A stretch of 13,043 nt of DNA, from the NCBI GenBank assembly GCA_007118765.1, contig SKQZ01000154.1, positions 1-13,043 of the forward strand, in the 5' to 3' direction. The notes below the pieces were generated by a model that saw nothing but the letters and a program-made list of their open reading frames with translations, had not been told where the DNA came from and searched no databases. This document shows positions 1-5,798 of the stretch, piece by piece. A program made the position numbers and the translations under genes. Source of the stretch: Candidatus Hydrogenedentota bacterium (GTDB taxonomy: Bacteria > Hydrogenedentota > Hydrogenedentia > Hydrogenedentales > CAITNO01). Positions within the stretch are counted from its first letter, which is position 1. Each line of letters begins with the position of its first letter.

Positions 1-292
1 GTGAATCAGGATTCAGCCTTGCGAACGGGATGGCCACGGCAAGACGGTCTTTGTATAACCGCCAGTCGTCGCTATTGGCCAAATACTGTTCCAGCAGGTC
101 TTGGGCTTGGTTGCCTTGGGGCGGGCTGCACTCAAGAAACAGTACATTGCCGCCGCGAATGGCAGCGTACACGCCCGACTCCAGCTCTTCGCGCACTACC
201 ACGCTGCCGAACGCGGTGGACAGTGACAGTAATAATGCGCCGACCAGAAAGCCGCAACACCGTGCCTTGTATTGTGAGGCAACGCTATGCAC
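1..292 (-). CDS. Exported protein, N-terminal fragment; possible cell-wall amidase
   Basis: This is the first 97 codons of a gene that runs off the left edge of the window. The start is GTG at 292, chosen because GGAGGA (plus 298-303) lies 5 nt upstream. Residues 1-30 form a Sec signal peptide: K9 and R11, a hydrophobic stretch from F15 (FLVGALLLSL), then STAFG before a likely cleavage site. The mature part has a charged segment ending in DDWRLYKDRLAVAIPFARLN. From memory, a 'DW..Y...VAIPF..LN' pattern resembles the N-terminal region of some N-acetylmuramoyl-L-alanine amidases, but the catalytic domain is not in the window, so that function is only a suggestion. Export is well supported. The gene is transcribed in the same direction as the kinase gene that ends 172 bp upstream, but it probably has its own promoter, because the gap is long and contains a palindromic operator-like site. 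Confidence 0.72.
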   Translation of the reverse strand, partial: MHSVASQYKARCCGFLVGALLLSLSTAFGSVVVREELESGVYAAIRGGNVLFLECSPPQGNQAQDLLEQYLANSDDWRLYKDRLAVAIPFARLNPDS

Positions 293-369
293 TAATTTCC
301 TCCATCACAGTTGTCACGCGTTCGCATGTCTGCTGTCAACAACGAGAAGTGCAACTCTTTGTCTCTATA

Positions 370-390
370 CTGTACCATATATGGTAACAG
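370..390. promoter_or_regulatory. Near-perfect 21-bp palindrome, candidate operator
   Basis: The arms CTGTACCATA and TATGGTAACAG are reverse complements apart from one inserted base, and the core TACCATATATGGTA (373-386) is perfect. It lies in the 172-bp gap about 80 bp upstream of the exported-protein start. On the minus strand it directly precedes a weak TATAGA that could be a -10. A dimeric repressor or activator site is a reasonable inference. The CTGT/ACAG arms recall LexA boxes, but the spacing is 13 nt rather than 8. Confidence 0.35.
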
Positions 391-464
391 AATACAAGAT
401 ATTGTGATACAAAATCTACATGTTGTGTTAAACGCAATATATGGTGGTGGGAGAACGGGGGGGG

Positions 465-2858
465 TTAGCCCGACGGCGTGTCAATAGCGCGCCGGATTGC
501 GTTTACGAGGTCTTTCACGATAATCGGCTTGAGCACCACTTCGCGAATACCTGCTTCGTGCAGTTTGTCCTTAGGCAATTCTTCGCTAAACCCGGTAAAC
601 AGGATGATGGGGATTTCCGGGGCGTCAACATGAATGGCGGCGGCCAATTCCTCGCCGGACATTTTCGGCATGACCTGATCTGTTATGACCAAATCAAACT
701 TGTCGGGTTGTTCCCGGAATGTTTCCAGCCCTTCTTCACCGCTTCGGCACAGGGTGATGTCAAACCCTTGACGGGGCAGTGCCGACTCCACAAAATGCAG
801 CACGGCATCATCATCGTCCACGAACAAAATGCGTTCATGTCCGCGTTGCAGTTTCTCGTTATCAAAGTACTCTTCAACCACCACACCGGCTATTCTGGGG
901 AGGTAGGCATAAAACGTCGAACCCATGCCCAGCTTGCTTTCGGCCCATACCGCGCCGCCGTGGTCGGTAATGATGCCATGCACCACGGCCAGCCCCATGC
1001 CCGTGCCTTCGCCGGGGCCTTTTGTGGTGTAAAAGGGATCGAAAACCCGGTTCAGCACGGAGGGCGCCATGCCATGGCCCGTATCGCGGACGGCCAGTTC
1101 CACATAGGGGCCGCGGCGCAGCGCCGGATGCCGGCTGGTCATGGCGTCGTCCACTTCCACGTCGCGCACGCGGATTTCCAGTTTACCGCTTTGTCCCGTC
1201 ATTGCTTGCGCGGCATTGGTCGAAAAATTGGTGATTACCTGATACAGTTGGGCCGCGTTTGCCATGACCGCCCCGGATTGCGTATCCACGGTATCAATGA
1301 TTTCGATCATGGGGGGGAGCGAAGCCCGCATTAGCTTAATTGTTTCCCGGGCTATAATGTGCAGGTAAATTGGATTGCGTTCTTGCCGGGACTGTCTGCT
1401 GAATGCGAGAATCTGCTTTACCAGTTCCTTGGCCCTGTTTGCCGCTTGTAATGCCTCCACCAAATCGCCATGCGCCAGCGATGACCCGGGCACTTCACGT
1501 AATGCCAGGTCGGTCAAGCCGATAATGCCTGCCAGGATGTTGTTAAAGTCATGCGCAATGCCGCCGGCCAAAACACCGAGGCTTTCAAGGCGCTGCGAAT
1601 GTTGCAGTTCATCATCCATTTTGCGCCGTTCTTCTTCCGCCTTGATGCGTGCGGTGATGTCCTTGATGGCGCCGAGCAAGCGATATGCCTTGCCCGATGG
1701 ATCGGGCAGTGCCACGCCACTATCCTCCACATGCCGTATCTCACCGGATTTGTGTGTTATGCGATACTCAATTTGATATTTTCCCACCGTTTGCAGGGAT
1801 TCCTCCAGACGCGATTTCACGCGTGCACGGTCATCCTGCACAATCCGTTCCTGCCATAATTCCCAAGAGCCCTGCGCAAGTTGGCGCGGTGTAAATCCGG
1901 AAATTTGCGCTACTGCACCGCCCCAAATGACATGGCCGGTCGCCAGTGTGCAGTCATAGATCATTTGCCCGGTCTGTGTTGCAAGAAGGCGGTATTCATC
2001 CTCAGTGTTGTTCTGTCGGCGATACGTCAGCGATATATCCGATCGTTTGCCCAAGGCTACCACGACATGCCGGTTTTCATTTAAACGGAAAGACCGTGTC
2101 ATAATCTCTAAAGGAAGTTTTGATCCGTCCCGTGCGCGCAAAACAGTTTCAAACAAAAGTTCATTATGTTGCAAGATGCTCTCAAGGCGGCCACCGACGT
2201 TGTTCATCCGGTCGGGCGCGGCCAGTTGACGCAGCGGGATGCGGAAAAGCTCCTCCCGACTGTAGCCGAGCCATTTGCATGCGACGTCGTTCACATCCAG
2301 CAGATGGGGCATCCCTTTTTTCATCTCAAACGCCATTGCGCCGTCACTGCACGCATTAAAAAGAAATCGGTATCGCTCTTCGCTTTCCTGCAGCGCTTGG
2401 GAGCGTTCTTCTGCCAAACCGGCAAGGCGTCGGTTGCTTATGCGAAGCTCGGTTTCCTGCTGGTGCGCTTGGCCGACTGCACATGCCGCGGCGATCAATT
2501 CTTGCGGTGTGCCTGCATGCGCCTGCAAAGGGGGAAATCCGGTCCGCACGGCTTCTTCACGCAGGGCAGGCAGATTATCCAAGTCGGTTGTCAGCACCAC
2601 CGGCACTTGTTCGCAGCTCAAGGCATCACGCAATTGCGCATAAAGCGAAGAAAACGTGTCCACAGATACAATTTCCATGACAATGACATGGGGCGGCGCA
2701 GTTGCTGCACAGTCAGCAAGTGTTTGGACGGAATCTGCAACGTGAATCTGTATGGGCGGTATGAATGTGGCCGCACACTCTTGCAATGCCGCTAACGCAT
2801 TTGGACGTTGATAACAGGCCAGTAATTCTATGGCGTCAGTATCATGGTCTGCTTTCAT
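465..2858 (-). CDS. Hybrid sensor histidine kinase (PAS-PAS-HisKA-HATPase-REC)
   Basis: This 797-residue protein has no membrane segment or signal peptide and should sense a cytoplasmic signal. Residues 1-130 look like a receiver fold with degenerate acidic residues. A probable coiled coil (132-165) leads into two PAS domains (about 163-280 and 290-405, the second ending in a PAC-like GAIKDIT). HisKA follows with phospho-acceptor His436 in GGIAHDFNN. The ATPase has an N-box (NFSTNAAQAM, 544-553), the G1 box DTGHGM (592-597) and a GTGMGLAVVHG glycine-rich motif (618-628). The C-terminal receiver (about 675-795) keeps Asp681/Asp682, phospho-acceptor Asp727, Thr755 and Lys777. It is therefore a complete internal phosphorelay, and no separate response regulator lies beside it. 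The ATG start has AGGGG just upstream, and its ATG overlaps the stop of a tiny upstream ORF. The likely promoter is the extended -10 at 3043-3051. The ligand is unknown. Confidence 0.95.
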   Translation of the reverse strand: MKADHDTDAIELLACYQRPNALAALQECAATFIPPIQIHVADSVQTLADCAATAPPHVIVMEIVSVDTFSSLYAQLRDALSCEQVPVVLTTDLDNLPALREEAVRTGFPPLQAHAGTPQELIAAACAVGQAHQQETELRISNRRLAGLAEERSQALQESEERYRFLFNACSDGAMAFEMKKGMPHLLDVNDVACKWLGYSREELFRIPLRQLAAPDRMNNVGGRLESILQHNELLFETVLRARDGSKLPLEIMTRSFRLNENRHVVVALGKRSDISLTYRRQNNTEDEYRLLATQTGQMIYDCTLATGHVIWGGAVAQISGFTPRQLAQGSWELWQERIVQDDRARVKSRLEESLQTVGKYQIEYRITHKSGEIRHVEDSGVALPDPSGKAYRLLGAIKDITARIKAEEERRKMDDELQHSQRLESLGVLAGGIAHDFNNILAGIIGLTDLALREVPGSSLAHGDLVEALQAANRAKELVKQILAFSRQSRQERNPIYLHIIARETIKLMRASLPPMIEIIDTVDTQSGAVMANAAQLYQVITNFSTNAAQAMTGQSGKLEIRVRDVEVDDAMTSRHPALRRGPYVELAVRDTGHGMAPSVLNRVFDPFYTTKGPGEGTGMGLAVVHGIITDHGGAVWAESKLGMGSTFYAYLPRIAGVVVEEYFDNEKLQRGHERILFVDDDDAVLHFVESALPRQGFDITLCRSGEEGLETFREQPDKFDLVITDQVMPKMSGEELAAAIHVDAPEIPIILFTGFSEELPKDKLHEAGIREVVLKPIIVKDLVNAIRRAIDTPSG

Positions 2859-2905
2859 GCGCCCCTACCCCGGAAAAAACATGGCACTATACCGCAACGG
2901 GTCAT
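2855..2905 (-). CDS. Possible 16-residue leader peptide coupled to the kinase gene
   Basis: ATG at 2905 is preceded by GGAGG (plus 2913-2917) at 7-nt spacing, the best Shine-Dalgarno match in the kinase leader. The reading frame gives MTRCGIVPCFFRGRGA, and its TGA overlaps the kinase ATG as ATGA, the classic arrangement for translational coupling. The ORF is too short to identify by similarity and could be chance. It could instead mean that ribosomes load at the strong GGAGG and re-initiate at the kinase. Its own start is in turn overlapped by the stop of the 43-residue ORF upstream. Confidence 0.3.
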   Translation of the reverse strand: MTRCGIVPCFFRGRGA

Positions 2906-3033
2906 CTAGATACCTCCAGAAAGTCAAACACATCGTCAAAACACAACCGCTTCAAATCTATGGTGTCGCTCGTGTGGCGGCCTTTCCAGAGCGGTACCCA
3001 CAGGTATAACACGCGGTGATGGGAACCGCTCAT
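2902..3033 (-). CDS. Possible 43-residue small protein at the head of the kinase transcript
   Basis: This ORF begins at ATG 3033, about 9 nt downstream of an extended -10 (TGG-TATACT), so a transcript from that promoter would be nearly leaderless. No Shine-Dalgarno is present. The product is basic and aromatic in its first half (LYLWVPLWKGRH) and acidic near the end (CFDDVFDFLEVSR). It has no signal peptide or recognised domain. Its TGA overlaps the ATG of the following 16-residue ORF (ATGA), making a chain of three overlapping frames that ends at the kinase. I do not recognise it. Length alone does not exclude chance; the promoter position and overlap are the only support. Confidence 0.25.
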   Translation of the reverse strand: MSGSHHRVLYLWVPLWKGRHTSDTIDLKRLCFDDVFDFLEVSR

Positions 3034-3042
3034 TCTATGGTT

Positions 3043-3051
3043 AGTATACCA
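3043..3051 (-). promoter_or_regulatory. Extended -10 promoter element, candidate promoter of the kinase
   Basis: On the minus strand the sequence reads TGG-TATACT, an extended -10 (TGN directly before a near-consensus hexamer). No convincing -35 lies 16-18 nt upstream, as can be the case for extended -10 promoters. Transcription would start near 3035 and give a kinase mRNA with a leader of about 175 nt. The same nine bases, TGGTATACT, occur on the plus strand at 8401-8409 ahead of the LRAT gene. Confidence 0.45.
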
Positions 3052-3157
3052 CATGTATTGACGGTCTGTGGCCATGTGTTCGGGACACGTTCCGTAGAAA
3101 ATAGTTGGAGGCACGGAGTGAAAAAGTGGATGGGTGTACCGGTCAACAAGTTTTTTT

Positions 3158-3187
3158 TTGACAGTTCCCGCGCGCATTTGCTACACT
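3158..3187 (+). promoter_or_regulatory. Sigma70-type promoter for the rpsU transcript
   Basis: A perfect -35 TTGACA (3158-3163) is followed by an 18-nt spacer and the -10 TACACT (3182-3187), preceded by TGC, which also makes it an extended -10. A T-tract lies immediately upstream. Transcription would begin near 3194, leaving a leader of roughly 185 nt before rpsU that contains the 26-codon ORF at 3304-3384. Confidence 0.75.
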
Positions 3188-3303
3188 ACGCGCCTGTGTC
3201 TTAACGCACTGCGCTGATGTCTTGGCTGGCATGGTCGAGCACTGGGCGGCGTTGTAAGAGACTGTGGCTGCTAATATCATTTCCCAAAGGAGTTTCCTGC
3301 AGG

Positions 3304-3384
3304 ATGTTGTTTTACAATACCAACCGGCGTACCCAACTGCTTGGGGACGCACTTTATGACAGAGGGGAGGTTGAATTCGCGTGA
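3304..3384 (+). CDS. 26-residue upstream ORF overlapping the rpsU start
   Basis: ATG at 3304 is preceded by AAAGGAG (3286-3292, 11 nt away). The frame ends in TGA at 3382-3384, which overlaps the rpsU GTG (3381-3383) as GTGA, so re-initiation or coupling is likely. The product is polar and charged: it begins MLFYNTNRRTQL and ends in YDRGEVEFA. It has no signal peptide or known domain. The frame is open further upstream to an ATG at 3217 (55 residues), but that start has no Shine-Dalgarno. It may be a leader peptide controlling S21 synthesis or a small independent protein. Composition and the exact overlap favour real translation over chance, but there is no family evidence. Confidence 0.45.
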   Translation: MLFYNTNRRTQLLGDALYDRGEVEFA

Positions 3385-3566
3385 CGAAAGTTCGTGTCAA
3401 GACTGACGAGCCTTTCGAAAAAGCGTTGCGGCGCTTTAAGAAGAAATGTAACAAGGAAGGTCTCATGCAGCGCCTGAAAGAGGTAAAACACTACGAAAAA
3501 CCCTCTGAACAGCGGCGGCGCCGTTTGGCAAAAGCGGTGGCCCGTGCAGTTATGGAAGATTTGTAA
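3381..3566 (+). CDS. rpsU: 30S ribosomal protein S21
   Basis: This 61-residue protein has the S21 signature: a short beta-like start (TKVRVKTDEPFEKALRRFKKKC), a basic helix, then HYEKPSEQRRRR and a basic tail. S21 sits on the 30S platform beside the 3' end of 16S rRNA and helps base-pairing with mRNA during initiation. It is about ten residues shorter than the E. coli protein, within the range seen in other phyla, and ends in VMEDL rather than a basic run. The GTG start is the only good one, with GGGGAGG (3364-3370) 10 nt upstream. It overlaps the stop of the small upstream ORF, suggesting coupled translation. It has its own promoter (3158-3187) and terminator (3598-3632), so it is effectively a two-ORF transcript. 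Confidence 0.93.
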   Translation: MTKVRVKTDEPFEKALRRFKKKCNKEGLMQRLKEVKHYEKPSEQRRRRLAKAVARAVMEDL

Positions 3567-3597
3567 GAACACGCTGCTCCCCATATAGAAACGATAG

Positions 3598-3632
3598 CGA
3601 CGCGCTTGGTACTTCAAGCGCGTCGTTTTTTT
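3598..3632 (+). terminator. Rho-independent terminator of rpsU
   Basis: A perfect 11-bp stem (CGACGCGCTTG / CAAGCGCGTCG) with the 6-nt loop GTACTT is followed by seven T. It lies 32 nt after the rpsU stop. It also faces the converging transporter operon, whose last stop is at 3675. On that strand the stem is not followed by a strong T-run; a short CCCGG/CCGGG hairpin at 3657-3674, right after that stop, may contribute there. Confidence 0.92.
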
Positions 3633-3674
3633 GTGATGCGTGATTTGCAGTTTAATCCCGGCAATGTTTCCGGG

Positions 3675-4973
3675 CTAGAAGAACCACGTGAGTTTTGCCT
3701 GAATATAGTCGTCTTTCCGGGCTGTGGTGAGAATATCGTCCGAGGGGATGTTTGCGAAGATGCGTGCCTCCAAGGCAATGCGCCAATCATTGCCCAAGCG
3801 CCGCGAGGCCTCCATGCCGGCGGCGGTGGCGCCTGACCGGGCATCCACAATGGCGCCCAGCAGGATACTGGTGCTTTGGATATCGTTGAACGCGACGCGT
3901 GAGCCGAAGAAAATGTCGTTTTGAAAGGGTGTGAGCGCATGTCGTCCCCGGCTGTCCCACATATATTCAAGCACAGCGGTGATATCAACGGGGCTTTGAA
4001 ACACGGAATAAAAGCTGTATTCCGCGCCGCCCGTGGCCGCTGTATAGGTGCGTCCCTGACCGCTTCGGTGTATGGCCTCCAGTTTGAATATCCAGCGGTC
4101 GTGTATATATTGGAGTTCCAGGCCGGTCTGGTGTATTTGATCATAGTAGGGAAGCAGCCGTGCGCCGGGGATGCGCTGCAGCAGCCGAATGTACGGTGAA
4201 TCAATGCGTCCGCCCGTGAGATTTGCCCAAGGCGAATCGGGTGAGACGGTGATGCCGGCGGCCCGCGCCAAGTAGCGTGGGTCACGGCTGGTACCGGCGA
4301 AGTGGGACAGTGCCACGTCCAGTGCGCCGAAATAATGGGAATAGCGTATGGCGACGTCCGTATGCCAGTCGCGCATACCGGACTCATATTGCGTACGGTC
4401 AAAGTCAATGGGGACGGGGGCGCGAAACCGACCGCGTGTGCCTGCAAAAGTACGCTCGCGGAACTTCGGCATGACAAAAACGTCCAGCATGCCCCAATCT
4501 TGAATCCACGTAAAGTTGGCCATGGGCTGACCGAGTTTTGCGGTTGCCGTCGGCCCTTCCACCATGTCCGACTGGTTGATGATATCCACCAGGTTCTGTG
4601 ATTCCGCAACGCCCCAGGACACCTTGCAGATGCCGAGGCGCAATTCCCAATTCGGCGCAAACTTGTGCCAATACAGTTCGCCAATATCCGCGTGAGTGCG
4701 CCGGTAGTCCTTTTGGTCAAGGCGCAGGAAAGGGGAAAACATGAACCGCTCGTTTCTTTCCGGCCACTCGTGAAGATACTCGGCCCGCAATGCCAGCGAA
4801 AGGTTGTGTCCATGTTGTTCCGGGTACAGCGGCGATGACGGAAACAGGCGCGTTTCGCCGGTAATGCTGCCGGACCAAGAGCCTGCCGCGGTTGCGGTTG
4901 TGCAGAGGAGGAGAAATACCGCAACGATAAAGAGGTTTGAAGGCGCGCCTTGTGTGTCGTTACCCCGCCGCAT
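3675..4973 (-). CDS. Beta-barrel outer-membrane protein of an MMPL export operon
   Basis: This 432-residue protein has a signal peptide (hydrophobic NLFIVAVFLLL, ending ATAA before GSW). The rest alternates polar and aromatic residues, as expected of many amphipathic strands, and ends IQAKLTWFF. A C-terminal Phe is the usual BAM recognition signal. It probably forms a porin-like barrel of the DUF1302/alginate-export-like type often encoded with an MMPL transporter and a LolA-like protein. That assignment is from context and general character, not from a catalytic motif. The start is ATG 4973, only 3 nt after the stop of the LolA-like gene. It lacks a good Shine-Dalgarno, so translation is probably coupled. 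It is the last gene of the operon. It would provide the outer-membrane end of the pathway. Confidence 0.82.
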   Translation of the reverse strand: MRRGNDTQGAPSNLFIVAVFLLLCTTATAAGSWSGSITGETRLFPSSPLYPEQHGHNLSLALRAEYLHEWPERNERFMFSPFLRLDQKDYRRTHADIGELYWHKFAPNWELRLGICKVSWGVAESQNLVDIINQSDMVEGPTATAKLGQPMANFTWIQDWGMLDVFVMPKFRERTFAGTRGRFRAPVPIDFDRTQYESGMRDWHTDVAIRYSHYFGALDVALSHFAGTSRDPRYLARAAGITVSPDSPWANLTGGRIDSPYIRLLQRIPGARLLPYYDQIHQTGLELQYIHDRWIFKLEAIHRSGQGRTYTAATGGAEYSFYSVFQSPVDITAVLEYMWDSRGRHALTPFQNDIFFGSRVAFNDIQSTSILLGAIVDARSGATAAGMEASRRLGNDWRIALEARIFANIPSDDILTTARKDDYIQAKLTWFF

Positions 4974-4976
4974 GCG

Positions 4977-5798
4977 TCAACGGGCGCGACGGATGGCGCT
5001 ACGGTCAAACATGCGCGTCGTGAAGTCATTGTCGAAGGTGATGTTCCGCCATTCCAAGACGGTGCTGCGCCCGTTCTGATGGTTGTGCATCGTCATGGAG
5101 GCGGGCCGCCAAAACTTGCCTTCGTACTGTTGATAGCCTTCGGCCGTAAGCGTCTTCAACAGTTCATCGCGACGGTCGTAATAGTCCACCTTTTGCACCC
5201 GATAATGCTCTTTATCGAGCCATGCCACCTGGCGTTTATAGCCGGACGCAGTGTCGGCGGGAAACCGTTCAATCACATGACACGGCGTGTCATTTAGTGT
5301 TTCCTCGCCGATATAGCGATAGGTGAAATGTTCCACCCGTTGCACGCTTAAATCCTCAAAAGCGAATTCGCTTCCCATGAAGGGACCGGACCGGCTGCCG
5401 CCCGCTATGCGGCGTTCTGCGCCCGCAGCCGGCAGATAAAGCCATTGATTGTCTTCCTGGTCGTTGAAGGAGTGGGTGAGCAGCGCCGTACCGCGCACAT
5501 CCGGGGGCGCATCGAAAATAATGAGGGCGCGGGACTCGTTTTCAGACACCTCCAACGACCGGAGCCGCATTTCGCGGCGCGCTTCCTGTCCGGTACCCGT
5601 GCGCAAAATCATGTACATCTCTGCGGCACTATCGCCGTAGCCCCGTTCCCGTTCCCACGCTTCCCGTGCGATCTCAAGCCCACGCTCCTCGGGCGACGGG
5701 CCGTCGTCAGCGGTAGTATTGGCCGCGACAAGAATACAAAACAGCACTATAGTAATGGCAGAAACGTTATGCTTCCACCGCAACAGTCTTCTCTTCAT
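4977..5798 (-). CDS. LolA-like periplasmic protein (outer membrane lipoprotein-sorting family)
   Basis: This 273-residue protein has a signal peptide (VSAITIVLFCILVAANTTA, cleavage near residue 30). No lipobox cysteine is positioned for acylation, so the mature form should be soluble in the periplasm. The family pattern is clear: FDAPPDVRGTALL (95-107), WLYLPA (119-124), RRI (129-131) and FMGSEFAFEDL (140-150), followed by a beta-rich C-terminal half with YDRRDELLKTL. These proteins have a LolA/LolB-like half-barrel that can hold a lipid or acyl chain. Here it would pass substrate from the MMPL transporter to the barrel. The start at 5798 has AAGGAA at 7-nt spacing and lies inside the transporter gene, overlapping its end by 32 bp. 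It is not the housekeeping LolA; its cargo is unknown. Confidence 0.88.
   Translation of the reverse strand: MKRRLLRWKHNVSAITIVLFCILVAANTTADDGPSPEERGLEIAREAWERERGYGDSAAEMYMILRTGTGQEARREMRLRSLEVSENESRALIIFDAPPDVRGTALLTHSFNDQEDNQWLYLPAAGAERRIAGGSRSGPFMGSEFAFEDLSVQRVEHFTYRYIGEETLNDTPCHVIERFPADTASGYKRQVAWLDKEHYRVQKVDYYDRRDELLKTLTAEGYQQYEGKFWRPASMTMHNHQNGRSTVLEWRNITFDNDFTTRMFDRSAIRRAR

Larger units (their letters stand above)
2859..3157. other. Divergent intergenic region between kinase and rpsU promoter
   Basis: Apart from the two tiny minus-strand ORFs and the extended -10 described separately, I see no conserved gene, tRNA-like fold or terminator hairpin here. A run of nine T at 3151-3159 directly abuts and partly overlaps the rpsU -35 and may act as an UP-like A/T tract. 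It is not preceded by a stem that would make it a terminator. Confidence 0.5.

Noticed and set aside
370..390. LexA/SOS box
   Set aside because: CTGT and ACAG are 13 nt apart instead of 8, so the canonical box does not fit.
441..1334. Long plus-strand open frame of 297 codons
   Set aside because: It lies fully antisense to the histidine kinase ATPase and receiver domains, and its product has no recognisable motif.
3141..3159. Terminator at the T9 run upstream of rpsU
   Set aside because: No stem of useful length precedes the T-run; it abuts the -35 and is better read as an A/T-rich upstream element.
3614..5029. Minus-strand open frame of 471 codons
   Set aside because: It is in a different frame over the beta-barrel gene. 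The barrel frame has a signal peptide and C-terminal Phe, while this one has a low-complexity Pro/Ser/Arg product.
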